Shown: positions 1 to 7,685 of the stretch, piece after piece
Position numbering within the stretch: position 1 is the stretch's first letter
Layout: each line of letters opens with the position of its first letter
Assembly: GCF_900143215.1 (NCBI RefSeq)
Contig: NZ_FRDM01000020.1
Coordinates: 1-64,000 of the forward strand
DNA from: Geodermatophilus obscurus
Lineage (GTDB): Bacteria; Actinomycetota; Actinomycetes; Mycobacteriales; Geodermatophilaceae
Reading direction: 5' to 3'
Length of the DNA stretch: 64,000 nucleotides
The notes under the pieces: model-generated
The model's database searches: none
Seen by the model: only the letters and a program-made list of their open reading frames with translations
What the model was told of the DNA's origin: nothing
Position numbers and translations under genes: made by a program

Positions 1-414
1 GTCGTCGGCCGGGACGTCTCCGGGCCGACCACCGACGAGGCGATGACCCGCTCGGAGGAGCGGCTCAACGTGGGCACCCGCACCGAGGAGACCGGCCGGG
101 CCCGGCTGCGCAAGTACGTGGTCACCGAGAACGTGACCGAGACGGTGCCGGTCTCCCGCGAGGAGGTCCGGGTCGAGCGCGAGCCGATCACCGACGCCAA
201 CGTGGGCAACGCGCTGGACGGGCCGGCGATCTCCGAGGAGGAGCACGAGGTCACCCTGCACGCCGAGCGTCCGGTGGTGGACAAGGAGGCCGTGCCGGTC
301 GAGCGGGTGCGCCTGGACAAGGAGACCGTCACCGACCAGGAGCGGGTGTCGGAGGACGTCCGCAAGGAGGAGATCGAGGTCGACGGGCCGGGTACCACCG
401 ACCGTCGCATCTGA
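1..414 (+). CDS. DUF2382 (YsnF/AvaK-type) stress protein, 3' part
   Basis: The reading frame is open from base 1, so the gene begins before the window; the ATG at 43 is internal. The visible 137 residues are very acidic and Glu/Val/Arg-rich, with alternating charged strands (EERLNVGTRTEETGRARL, then YVVTENVTETVPVSREEVRVERE). That is the pattern of the DUF2382 domain found in actinobacterial general-stress proteins, often behind a PRC-barrel domain. The domain appears complete at its C-terminus, ending EIEVDGPGTTDRRI. A strong inverted repeat follows the stop. The domain's biochemical role is not established; stress association is family knowledge, not visible here. Confidence 0.85.
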   Translation, partial: VVGRDVSGPTTDEAMTRSEERLNVGTRTEETGRARLRKYVVTENVTETVPVSREEVRVEREPITDANVGNALDGPAISEEEHEVTLHAERPVVDKEAVPVERVRLDKETVTDQERVSEDVRKEEIEVDGPGTTDRRI

Positions 415-444
415 GGGAGGACCCTGCTGCAGGGTCACCCACAC

Positions 445-492
445 CACGACGAGGCCCCGCCGGCGCATCTGCGCCGGCGGGGCCTCGTCGTG
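445..492. terminator. bidirectional terminator hairpin
   Basis: A perfect 23-bp inverted repeat (arms 445-467 and 470-492, core GAGGCCCCGCCGGCGCA) lies between the convergent DUF2382 gene and the small minus-strand gene ending at 504. There is no T-run, as is usual for high-GC actinobacterial terminators. It can serve both strands. Confidence 0.8.
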
Positions 493-503
493 TGCCGGGC
501 CGG

Positions 504-773
504 TCAGCTGCCGGTGGGGGTGACGCCGAACATCAGGACCCGGCGCTCGACGTCGTAGTGCACCGTCGCGGTGTTGGCCAGCAGGTCCTGCAGGTTGTCC
601 GCGTCGTCGGGGTCGAGGGTCAGGACCTCCTCCCAGGCCCCCTGGTCGAGCACCAGCTGCAGGGTGTAGGTGCCCGGCTTCCCGGGCTCACCGGCCACCC
701 AGCTGAACTGGTAGTGGCTGAGCTGGCGGACCTTGACGCTGTTGTCGGTGACCGGCTGCGGTACCTCGGGCAC
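504..773 (-). CDS. small hypothetical protein (89 aa)
   Basis: I place the start at the GTG at 773 because GGGAGA sits six bases upstream of it; the longer frame from 857 adds a low-complexity Arg/Pro stretch. The protein begins VPEVPQPVTDNSVKVRQLSH and has no signal peptide or membrane segment. It contains a probable beta-rich stretch (YQFSWVAGEPGKPGTYTLQL) and ends DVERRVLMFGVTPTGS. I do not recognise a named domain. It is monocistronic, convergent with the DUF2382 gene and divergent from the kinase-like gene at 936. Confidence 0.7.
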   Translation of the reverse strand: MPEVPQPVTDNSVKVRQLSHYQFSWVAGEPGKPGTYTLQLVLDQGAWEEVLTLDPDDADNLQDLLANTATVHYDVERRVLMFGVTPTGS

Positions 774-876
774 GGCATCTCCCTTCGTCGGGCCGCGCGG
801 AACTGCGCGGCCGCTCGACCTGCACCTACCCGCTGCCACGGTCGGCACCCCCGTCATCCGGCGTGTCCCGCCCAGG

Positions 877-890
877 TGAGAGCGCCCTCA
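877..890. promoter_or_regulatory. LacI-operator-like site, copy 1
   Basis: TGAGAGCGCCCTCA is a 14-mer with one mismatch to a perfect palindrome, in the gap between the divergent genes starting at 773 (minus) and 936 (plus). The identical 14-mer recurs at 2169-2182, at the other end of the kinase-like gene. It resembles the TGGGAGCGCTCCCA operator of actinobacterial LacI-family regulators such as CebR. Regulator unknown. Confidence 0.4.
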
Positions 891-935
891 TCCGTCCCTC
901 ACGACGTCGTCACCGGCCGGGCGCAGCATGGTGCG

Positions 936-2171
936 GTGCCCACCCCGCTGCTGTCGTCCCCGGTCCCGGCGCTGCGGCACGACTGGCCGCCGTCCCTCCA
1001 GCTGCTGCTGGGCGAGGCGGCGGGCGACATCTGGACGACGGTGCTGGACGCCACCGGCGGCCGGCTGCGCGGCCTGCGCGCCACCTCGACCGCGCTGCAG
1101 TCCGACGGCGCGGCGGTCGTGCAGTACGCCGCCGAGGTCGGGTGGGCCGACGGCCACACCACCCGGGAGGTGCTGGCGGCCGCCACCGGCGCGCGGATCC
1201 CCCCGGGCGCGGCCGTGCTGGAGGGCGAGGCCGACGGCGAGGTCGTCCGCGTCGGTCTGTGGCGCTGGCCGCTGGACCCGGCCCTGCCCGGCCTGGCGTG
1301 GGCGAGCTCCTCCGCCGACGTGGCCGGGCGGCTGGCCGAGCTGGGCCTGCCCGGCGGACGCCCCCGGCTGCGGCTGCGCGCCTACCGGCCGGGCCGCCGC
1401 GCGGTGGTGGAGGCGACGACGACGGCCGGCCGGCTGTTCCTCAAGGTGGTCGCGCCCTCGGCCGTGACCCGCCTGGCGGAGCGGCACGCAGCCCTGGCGG
1501 GCGCCGTCCCCGTGCCGCCGGTGCTCGCCGCGACGCCCGATGGCGTGCTGGTGCTGCCCGGACTCCGCGGGACGCCGATGCGCACGCTGCTGGCCAGGGA
1601 CGGCGCCGGCCTGCCCGACCCCGCGCACCTCGACGCCCTGCTCGACGCGCTGCCCCCGGCGGTCGCCGGCCTCCCGGGGGGCCGGCGGGCACCCGGCGAC
1701 GCGCTGGCCCGCGCCGGCGGCCACGCCCGCGTGCTCGCCGCCGCCGTCGCCCCGCTGCGCCCGCGGCTGGAGGCGCTCACCGCCGTCCTGGCCGCGGTCG
1801 ACCCCGGGGAGCACGAGCAGGTCCCCGTGCACGGCGACTTCTACGAGTCCCAGCTGCTGGTGGACGCCGGCGCGGTGATCGGGCTGCTCGACGTCGACAC
1901 CGCGGGCCGCGGCGCGCGGATCGACGACTGGGCGACGCTGCTCGCCCACCTGGTGCTGCTCGAGCGCGTGCTGCCCCGCCCCGGCACCGTCGTGCGCTAC
2001 CGGCGGGACGTCGAGGCCGCGCTGCTGCGCCGCTGGCCGGCCGGGCAGCTGCGGCCGCGGGTCGCAGCGGTGCTGCTCGGGCTGGCCACCGGCCCCTTCC
2101 GCGTGCAGCAGGTGGAGTGGCCGTCGCGGACCGACGAGCGGCTCGACCTCGCCGAGGCGTGGGCCACGTGA
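936..2171 (+). CDS. aminoglycoside-phosphotransferase-fold kinase
   Basis: A 411-residue protein of the APH/choline-kinase superfamily. The catalytic-loop signature VPVHGDFYESQLLV is followed by the metal-binding LLDVDTAGRGARIDDWA. The N-terminal half has a nucleotide-binding-lobe pattern, with GRRAVVEATTTAGRLFLKVV supplying the probable ATP-contacting Lys. I chose the GTG at 936 (AVPTPLLSSPVPALRHDW); an in-frame GTG at 876 is possible but would put the operator-like site at 877-890 inside the coding sequence. The substrate cannot be read from sequence; sugar, amino alcohol and antibiotic kinases share this fold. No neighbour suggests a pathway. Confidence 0.75.
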   Translation: MPTPLLSSPVPALRHDWPPSLQLLLGEAAGDIWTTVLDATGGRLRGLRATSTALQSDGAAVVQYAAEVGWADGHTTREVLAAATGARIPPGAAVLEGEADGEVVRVGLWRWPLDPALPGLAWASSSADVAGRLAELGLPGGRPRLRLRAYRPGRRAVVEATTTAGRLFLKVVAPSAVTRLAERHAALAGAVPVPPVLAATPDGVLVLPGLRGTPMRTLLARDGAGLPDPAHLDALLDALPPAVAGLPGGRRAPGDALARAGGHARVLAAAVAPLRPRLEALTAVLAAVDPGEHEQVPVHGDFYESQLLVDAGAVIGLLDVDTAGRGARIDDWATLLAHLVLLERVLPRPGTVVRYRRDVEAALLRRWPAGQLRPRVAAVLLGLATGPFRVQQVEWPSRTDERLDLAEAWAT

Positions 2172-2182
2172 GAGCGCCCTCA
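2169..2182. promoter_or_regulatory. LacI-operator-like site, copy 2
   Basis: A second exact TGAGAGCGCCCTCA overlaps the TGA stop of the kinase-like gene and lies about 80 bp before the secreted-protein gene at 2263. The two copies share 15 bases including the preceding G. Confidence 0.35.
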
Positions 2183-2262
2183 CCGCGGACTCCTCGGGTC
2201 CTCACGCCCGGGGGACGCCCTCGATGACGTCGGAGAGAGACCGATCGAGAGGGAGCACCCCC

Positions 2263-2592
2263 ATGAGCAACCGCCCCGCCACCTGGAAGGTCGTCACCCT
2301 CGGCGCCGCGCTGGCCGGACTCGGTGTCGCCGGTGCCGGCGTCGCCGACGCCGTCGCCGACGACGAGCCGCGCAACCAGCAGCCGGACAGCGTCGTCGTC
2401 GACGCCGCCGAGGGGGACGCGACCGCCACCCCCGCCGACGCCTCGCCCGCCGACGCCTCGCCCGCCGACGCCTCGCCCGCCGACGCCTCGCCCGAGAGCG
2501 CGGACTCGCCGAACGAGAGCGTCGCCGACTCCCCGGAGGACACCCCCGGGGTCGACGCCACCCCCGCCGACGCCACCCCCGATGACGACTGA
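2263..2592 (+). CDS. secreted or membrane-anchored Pro/Ala/Asp/Ser-repeat protein
   Basis: The start is the ATG at 2263, preceded by GAGAGGGAG; an in-frame ATG at 2224 has no such site. The product (109 aa) opens MSNRPATWKVVTLGAALAGL, a hydrophobic segment consistent with an N-terminal signal or anchor. The rest is disordered and acidic, with four exact PADAS repeats encoded by a 15-bp tandem repeat, ending ATPADATPDDD. I do not recognise a family. It could be a wall-spanning spacer or small exported protein. A hairpin follows the stop. Confidence 0.6.
   Translation: MSNRPATWKVVTLGAALAGLGVAGAGVADAVADDEPRNQQPDSVVVDAAEGDATATPADASPADASPADASPADASPESADSPNESVADSPEDTPGVDATPADATPDDD
2431..2490 (+). 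repeat. 15-bp tandem repeat, 4 perfect copies
   Basis: The unit CCCGCCGACGCCTCG is repeated four times without a mismatch inside the secreted-protein gene. Each unit adds PADAS in frame, so length changes by slippage would keep the reading frame. Confidence 0.95.
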
Positions 2593-2612
2593 TCCCCCCG
2601 GCGACGGCAGGC

Positions 2613-2642
2613 GGCCCCCGGACGCGGTGTGCGTCCGGGGCC
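2613..2642. terminator. bidirectional hairpin terminator
   Basis: GCCCCGGACGC and GCGTCCGGGGC pair around a GGTGT loop, with one bulged C, between the convergent genes ending at 2592 and 2662. Confidence 0.7.
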
Positions 2643-2661
2643 TGCTGTTGCGCGGGCCGGC

Positions 2662-3324
2662 TCAGTCCGCGACGAGGCGGTAGCCCATCCCCCGGACCGT
2701 CTCGATCCGGGCGGCGCCGAGCTTGCGGCGCAGGTAGCGGACGTAGACGTCGACGACGTTGGAGCCGGGGTCGAAGTCGTAGCCCCACACGTGGCTGAGC
2801 AGCTGCTCCCGGGCCAGCACCTGACCGGGGTGGCGCAGGAAGGTCTCGGCCAGCGCGAACTCGCGGGCGGACAGGTCGACGGTGCGGCTGCCCGCCTGGG
2901 CGCGCCGGGTCCGCAGGTCCAGCGACAGGTCGCCACAGGCGAGCACGGTGGTCTCGGTCTGCCGGCCGCCGGAGAGCCGCAGCCGCACGCGGGCCAACAG
3001 CTCCTCGAAGCGGAACGGCTTGGGCATGTAGTCGTCGGCGCCACCCTCCAGCGCGGCCACCGTGTCCTGGACGCTGTCCCGCGCGGTGAGGATGACGACC
3101 GGGATGGTCACCCGGTCGGCCCGCAGCGCCCGCAGCACCTCGAAGCCGTCCATCCCGGGCAGTCCGATGTCGAGGATCATCAGGTCGAAGTCGCCGCTGG
3201 TCGCGGCGTCCCGGGCAGCGCGACCGTCGGCGACGACGGCCGTGGCGAAGCCGTTGGCCCGCAGCCCCTTCTCCACGAAGGCAGCGATGCGGGCCTCGTC
3301 CTCGGCGATGAGCACGCGGCTCAC
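2662..3324 (-). CDS. OmpR-family response regulator
   Basis: A 220-aa two-domain regulator. The receiver domain (about 1-118) has the acidic pair E8/D9, phospho-acceptor D52 in LILDIGLPGMDG, T80 and K102 (DDYMPKPFRFEEL). The C-terminal winged helix (about 125-218) is OmpR-type, with LSAREFALAETFLRHPGQVL and VDVYVRYLRRKLG. The GTG start overlaps the kinase stop by four bases (GTGA), so translation is coupled and the kinase upstream is the partner. Overall it resembles the MprA/TcrX/CseB group of actinobacterial envelope-stress regulators; the signal is unknown. Confidence 0.93.
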   Translation of the reverse strand: MSRVLIAEDEARIAAFVEKGLRANGFATAVVADGRAARDAATSGDFDLMILDIGLPGMDGFEVLRALRADRVTIPVVILTARDSVQDTVAALEGGADDYMPKPFRFEELLARVRLRLSGGRQTETTVLACGDLSLDLRTRRAQAGSRTVDLSAREFALAETFLRHPGQVLAREQLLSHVWGYDFDPGSNVVDVYVRYLRRKLGAARIETVRGMGYRLVAD

Positions 3325-4868
3325 GACGGACCTCCTCGGGTTCCGCTGGGCAGCCGGCCGGCTGCGGGGTCGAGTTCCGGGGTGGCGTCGTCGTCCACCG
3401 TCGTCGCGTCCTCGGCCAGTGGCGGCGCCAGCCGGGCGGGCAGGACCAGGCCGACCGTCGTCCCCCGGCCCGGCACGCTGTCGAGCACCGCGCGCCCGCC
3501 GTGGGCGACGGCGATGGCCCGGACGACGGAGAGCCCGAGGCCGGCGCCGTCGGAGCGCCGGGCACCGGACGTGCCACGGGCGAAGCGGTCGAAGACCCGC
3601 GCCTGCTCGGACTCCGGGACACCCGGTCCGGTGTCGGAGACCCAGAAGCGCAGCTCACCGCCGCTGAGCTGGCTGCCGAGGGAGATCCGGTCGCCGGGGC
3701 CGGTGTAGCGGACGGCGTTGTCGGCGAGGGCGACCAGCGCCTGGGTGACCCGCTGGGTGTCCAGCTCCGCGTCCACGTCGGCGGCGGTCTCCAGCAGCCA
3801 CTCCCGGTCGCCCAGCCGCCGGACCTTGTCGAACACCGCGGCGGTCAGCGCGGCGACGTCCACCGGCTGGGGACGGACGAACTGCGGCTGCTCGGCGCGG
3901 GCGAGCAGCAGCAGGTCGGACACGATCCGGTTCATCCGGTCCAACTCGTCGTCGACCAGTGCCACCGTGTCCCGGACGTCGCCGGGGTCGGTCGCGTCGA
4001 CCACCTCCAGGTGGCCGCGGACGATGGTGATCGGCGTCCGCAGCTCGTGCCCGGCGTCGTCGAGGAAGCGGCGCTGCGCGGCGGCGCCGGCCTCGAGCCG
4101 GTCGAGCATCTCGTTGACCGAGGCGGCGAGGTCGGTGAGCTCGTCGGCCGGGCGGCCGTCGAGGGGGATGCGCCGGGACAGGTCGGTCTCGGTGATGCTG
4201 TGGGCGGTGGCGGCCACGTCGCGGACCGGTCGCAGGATCCGGCCGGCCACCACCCAGGCGCCGCCGGCCGCGAGCAGCACGGTGCCGGCGCCGACGGCGA
4301 GCATGAGCCGGGCGGCGTCGTCGGCGGCCTGCCGTTCCTGGTCGGCGAAGAAGGCGACGACGGCGACGCCGCGGGACGGGTCGCCGTCCAGGATCACCGG
4401 GACGGCGAGGTAGCGGACCTCCCCGGCGCCGCTGTCGTAGCGGCCCCACGTCGGTTCGGCGACCGCGCCGACCTGCCGGGTGAACTCCGCGTCCCGGCTG
4501 AGCAGCACCGGGGCCTCGATCCGGCTCTGGTAGCGGTACTCGCCGTCGACGTAGCCGAGGAACTTCTCGTTCGGCCGGGCCAGGTTGTAGGTGATCAGGG
4601 TCTGCAGCACGTCCTCGACCGAGCCGAACTGCTCGCCGGTGCGAGGGTCGACGTCGCCCTCGAGGATCCGCCGGAACTCCTCGATCTCGGCCTCGAGGGT
4701 GATGTCGATCCGCTCGTCGGTGGCGGCGATGAGCAGCCGCCAGGTCACGAGGGTGACGATTCCCAGGGCCAGGAGGACGAGCAGCAGGACCCAGCCGATG
4801 ATCCGGGTGCGGGCGGCACGGGGGACCCAGCTCCGGCGCCGCGCACCCGCATCAGCCGTCCCCGCCAT
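3321..4868 (-). CDS. membrane sensor histidine kinase
   Basis: A 515-aa kinase starting MAGTADAGARRRSWVPRAAR at 4868. Order: first membrane helix (RIIGWVLLLVLLALGIVTL), an extracytoplasmic sensor of about 140 residues, second helix (LMLAVGAGTVLLAAGGAWVV), HAMP linker, phospho-acceptor box DDAGHELRTPITIVRGH, N box ALADNAVRYTG, G boxes DTGPGVPE and GAGLGLSVV. The start overlaps the end of the preceding membrane-protein gene by 17 bp, and its own end overlaps the response regulator start. The longer upstream frame is low-complexity and is out-of-frame translation of that membrane-protein gene. Sensor ligand unknown. Confidence 0.92.
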   Translation of the reverse strand: MAGTADAGARRRSWVPRAARTRIIGWVLLLVLLALGIVTLVTWRLLIAATDERIDITLEAEIEEFRRILEGDVDPRTGEQFGSVEDVLQTLITYNLARPNEKFLGYVDGEYRYQSRIEAPVLLSRDAEFTRQVGAVAEPTWGRYDSGAGEVRYLAVPVILDGDPSRGVAVVAFFADQERQAADDAARLMLAVGAGTVLLAAGGAWVVAGRILRPVRDVAATAHSITETDLSRRIPLDGRPADELTDLAASVNEMLDRLEAGAAAQRRFLDDAGHELRTPITIVRGHLEVVDATDPGDVRDTVALVDDELDRMNRIVSDLLLLARAEQPQFVRPQPVDVAALTAAVFDKVRRLGDREWLLETAADVDAELDTQRVTQALVALADNAVRYTGPGDRISLGSQLSGGELRFWVSDTGPGVPESEQARVFDRFARGTSGARRSDGAGLGLSVVRAIAVAHGGRAVLDSVPGRGTTVGLVLPARLAPPLAEDATTVDDDATPELDPAAGRLPSGTRGGPS

Positions 4869-5247
4869 CGTCGTCCCCACCGTCGTCGTCTCGATCGTCG
4901 TCCGCGTCGTCGTCCGCGTCATCGTCCGGCAAGGGCGGCGGCGGCACGACATCCGCGAGCCCGGGGGCGTCCGCGCTGCTGGGAGGCGCGGCGGGTGGTG
5001 CGGGGACGTCGCCGGCGCCGGACCCTGGCGCCGCGGGGTCGGGCGCCGAGGGCGGTTGCGGGTCCGGCCCGGGGCCGGGCACGGCACCGGGTGCCGAGCT
5101 CGTCCCGATCCGGATGGGCTCGGGCAGGGGGTCGCGCTCGCTCGCGGCCGGGCGCAGCGCCGTCCAGCCCGCCACGACGGCGGCCACCAGGACCGCCGCC
5201 GCGACGATCACCACGAGAGCCGCGTGCCGGCGCAGTCGAGATCCCAC
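4852..5247 (-). CDS. single-pass membrane protein with Pro-rich stalk and Asp-rich tail
   Basis: A 131-aa protein. The GTG at 5247 has GGGGAG nine bases upstream; an ATG at 5307 lies inside a perfect palindrome and is less likely. A short basic start (GSRLRRHAAL) precedes one membrane helix (VVIVAAAVLVAAVVAGW). Then follow about 70 Pro/Ala/Ser residues and a tail that is almost only Asp and Gly (DDDADDDADDDRDDD). It is the first gene of the sensor-kinase operon and its 3' end overlaps the kinase start. By position it may be an extracytoplasmic accessory of the kinase, perhaps cation-binding (inference). No family recognised. Confidence 0.65.
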   Translation of the reverse strand: MGSRLRRHAALVVIVAAAVLVAAVVAGWTALRPAASERDPLPEPIRIGTSSAPGAVPGPGPDPQPPSAPDPAAPGSGAGDVPAPPAAPPSSADAPGLADVVPPPPLPDDDADDDADDDRDDDGGDDDGGDG

Positions 5248-5289
5248 ACCCGCACGCTCCCCGTCCGGCCGCAGTTCTCGGTGAGAGGC

Positions 5290-5309
5290 GCATGAGAGGC
5301 CTCTCATGC
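5290..5309. promoter_or_regulatory. 20-bp perfect palindrome before the two-component operon
   Basis: GCATGAGAGGCCTCTCATGC is a perfect palindrome 43 bp upstream of the operon's GTG start. Its half site TGAGAGGC also appears as a direct repeat at 5282-5289. This is a good candidate operator, possibly for autoregulation by the response regulator. The rest of 5310-5490 holds no gene I can support. Confidence 0.55.
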
Positions 5310-5490
5310 CCGGACCCCCTCGCGGCGAGCACGTCCGCGTCCCTGCCCGAGCGCACCGGTGTCGTGGCGTCCGCGGAGGACGCCCCGCTCGCCACCGTCT
5401 TCGCCGACCACTCGCTGCTGCCGCTGGTGCTCGCTGCGTCTGCCTGATCCGCCCTCGGCACCGCCGCGACAGGGGACGCCCCTCAGAGAA

Positions 5491-7557
5491 TCAGTACGGG
5501 GGTGGTTCGGTGACGGCGGTCAGGCCGGTGGGTGTGGTGACGGCGAGGGTGCCGTCGGGGGTCATGGTGTAGGTCCAGCCGGGGGCCTGGTGTTTGCCGC
5601 GGTGGTCGGTCGTGCAGAAGCCGGCCAGGTTGGCCGCGGCGGTGGGCCCGTGCGGATGGGCGGTGACGTGGTCCAGTTCGCCGGCGGCGGGAATGCGGCG
5701 GCGGCAGCCGGGAAAGCGGCAGTGCCGGTCGCGGGCCCGGGTGAAGCGGTCCAGCGCCGCGGCGGGCCGGTACCCCGGCGTGGATGCCGGAGCGCCCAGG
5801 CCGGGGCGGCCGGTCAGGTCGTGGCCGCAGGTCTGCGGTCGCCGCCGGCACGCCGGAGCTCCGCAGCTGCCGGCCCGGCGCAGGGCGGGCAGGTCGGTCA
5901 GCGCCAGCAGCGCGCCGCTGACCGCGTCGGTGACCGCGATCCGCGGCCGGTCGGCCAGCCCGCCCTCGGCGGTGGCCATGAGCAGGGCGGCCAGCTCGTC
6001 GCGCTGGGTGTCGGCCGCGGCGGCCAGCGCGGCCAGCGCGTCCTCGGCGGCGGTCACCCGCCCGGCGGTGCCGGTCTGCCAGGCGGCCTCGTCGGCGGCG
6101 TCGGCGCGCGACCGGGGCGGGACCTCGGCATCGGGTCCGAGCAGGTCGGCACCGGAGCCGTAACCGGAGTCGTAGCCGTAGCCGTAGCCGTAGCCGTGGT
6201 CGTGGCCGTAGCCGTAGCCGTAGCCGTAGCCGTAGTCGTGGTCGTCGAGCCACTGGCAGGGGTCGTGCCAGGGGCCGGCGTCCCAGCCGCCCGGCTCGGG
6301 CGGTCCGCCGGGCTCCCAGCCCGGCTCCCCGGGTGCAGGGGCGTCGCCGAAGCCGTCGCGCACCAGCTCGTCCAGCCACCGGTCGAAGTCGGCGGCGTTC
6401 AGCTCGGCCGCGGCCCGCTCGACCGGGCCGCCCGCGACGTCGACCGGCTCGAGAGCGCCGCCGACGGAGCACCTGGCATCTGCGGCGTCGGCGTCCCCGG
6501 CCGAGGTCGCGGCGTCACCGGCCGACGTGGCGGTGTCGCCGGGGACGGGATCGCCGGGGGCGGGATCGCCGGGGGTGGGGTCGTCGGGGGTGGGGTCGTC
6601 GGCGGCGACGGGGTCCAGGCCGGCGAAGGCGCGGGCCAGCTGGCGGGCCATCTCCGCCGGCACCGGCCGGCCGTCGACCTCACCCACGGCGTCCCCACCC
6701 AGCGCGGTGTGCACCGAGGCCACGATCGTCAGCAGCGCCTGCACCGGCGGCAGCTCGGCCTCTCCCGGGCGCAGCACCAGATCCAGCAGGCAGTCCACCA
6801 GCTGCTGCCCCCGGCTGCGCTCCTCCCCCAGCCCGGTCTCCAGCGCGTCCACGTAGCCGCACAGCGCCCGGTAGAACGCCTGCGCCTCCGGCGTGCTGCA
6901 CACCACCGTCACCACCGACAGGCCCAGCGTGCGGTCCTCCCGCAGCGAGATGCCGCGCCGCTGCAGCGCCCGGGCCAGCTCCCGCGCCGCGTTCCGCGCG
7001 TTCAACCCGGCCACCACCCGGCGCACCCGATCGGCCAGCGCCGCCGGCGTGGTCACCCGGCGCCGCGCGGCCAGCCAGGCCAGCAGCTCGGCCTCCACCC
7101 GGGCGCGCAGCGCATCGTCGGCGATCGGCGCCACGTGCTCCAGCAGGCACCACAGGTGCCGCTCGTGCAGCAGCCCGCTCTGCAGCGCGTCCAGCACCCG
7201 CGGCAGCCGGGACACCAGCGTCAGCGACCGCGCCAACTCCGCCTCCGCGGCCGGCACGGTGAGGTTCAGCGCGATCGACAGCTCCTGGGCGGCCCACTCA
7301 CTCACCGGCCACAGCACCGCCGCCCGCGCCGCCCACCGCTGCGCCGACATCGCTCCGCGCTCCCCCTGCACCCGATCGGCGGCCGCCGGCCGGCTGGCCG
7401 CGAACGCCGCCACCGCCCGCACCCGCAACGCCGCCTGCCGGCTCATCTCCCGGGCCGCGGCCTGCACCGCACCCAACGGCCCCTCCGCCCAGCCCACCGA
7501 CGGCGCAGCAGCACCCACAGCCCCGGTCCACGCCTCACCGCCCACGCGTTCGATCAT
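5491..7557 (-). CDS. DUF222 / HNH endonuclease (13E12-repeat family)
   Basis: A 688-aa protein. The N-terminal 300 residues form the helical DUF222 region typical of 13E12-repeat proteins (WPVSEWAAQELSIALNL; LSVVTVVCSTPEAQAFYRAL). The C-terminus carries an HNH nuclease with paired cysteines (RDRHCRFPGC) and ELDHVTAHPHGPTAAANL...CTTDHRGKH. Between them lies a low-complexity stretch of Tyr-Gly dipeptides (coded by 6171-6243). The family is a multicopy actinobacterial group, probably mobile or self-propagating; its substrate is not settled. The start ATG sits inside a SOS-box-like site, and a GTG four codons later is the alternative start. Single gene; nothing suggests an operon. Confidence 0.9.
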   Translation of the reverse strand: MIERVGGEAWTGAVGAAAPSVGWAEGPLGAVQAAAREMSRQAALRVRAVAAFAASRPAAADRVQGERGAMSAQRWAARAAVLWPVSEWAAQELSIALNLTVPAAEAELARSLTLVSRLPRVLDALQSGLLHERHLWCLLEHVAPIADDALRARVEAELLAWLAARRRVTTPAALADRVRRVVAGLNARNAARELARALQRRGISLREDRTLGLSVVTVVCSTPEAQAFYRALCGYVDALETGLGEERSRGQQLVDCLLDLVLRPGEAELPPVQALLTIVASVHTALGGDAVGEVDGRPVPAEMARQLARAFAGLDPVAADDPTPDDPTPGDPAPGDPVPGDTATSAGDAATSAGDADAADARCSVGGALEPVDVAGGPVERAAAELNAADFDRWLDELVRDGFGDAPAPGEPGWEPGGPPEPGGWDAGPWHDPCQWLDDHDYGYGYGYGYGHDHGYGYGYGYDSGYGSGADLLGPDAEVPPRSRADAADEAAWQTGTAGRVTAAEDALAALAAAADTQRDELAALLMATAEGGLADRPRIAVTDAVSGALLALTDLPALRRAGSCGAPACRRRPQTCGHDLTGRPGLGAPASTPGYRPAAALDRFTRARDRHCRFPGCRRRIPAAGELDHVTAHPHGPTAAANLAGFCTTDHRGKHQAPGWTYTMTPDGTLAVTTPTGLTAVTEPPPY

Positions 7558-7565
7558 ACGTTCGA
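7550..7565 (-). promoter_or_regulatory. LexA (SOS) box-like site over the HNH gene start
   Basis: Read on the minus strand, TCGAACGTATGATCGA matches the mycobacterial SOS box TCGAAC-N4-GTTCGA at 11 of 12 fixed positions. The start ATG lies across the spacer, so bound LexA would block initiation. Confidence 0.6.
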
Positions 7566-7685
7566 ATGACGAGGTGATGCAAGAGGAAACCGCAGCTCAA
7601 CGCGGCAATGCGATTCAGCCGTCCACACGAGACGCGCACCGAACCCGAGCAGGATGGCCACCGGGCTCGTGCCCGGGGCTGGGCG

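Noticed and set aside
421-435. ACCCTGCTGCAGGGT small palindrome as a fourth AGGACCC repeat
   Set aside because: It shares only the first few bases with the family and lacks the CCCACC and GGGCC blocks in order.
863-2227. Long Arg/Gly/Ala-rich frames overlapping the kinase-like gene on both strands
   Set aside because: Low-complexity composition with poor third-position G/C bias; they are out-of-frame readings of the kinase gene.
5292-5447. Possible 51-aa plus-strand gene starting in the palindrome
   Set aside because: Its end looks hydrophobic (SLLPLVLAASA) but there is no ribosome binding site and the start overlaps a likely operator; support is too weak to list.
6171-6243. Repeat array that could be taken for a CRISPR
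   Set aside because: It is a hexamer coding repeat (Tyr-Gly) inside the HNH gene, without spacers.
5491-7557. DUF222/HNH gene as a homing or mobile element with ends
   Set aside because: No flanking repeats, target duplications or integrase were seen; annotated only as a gene.
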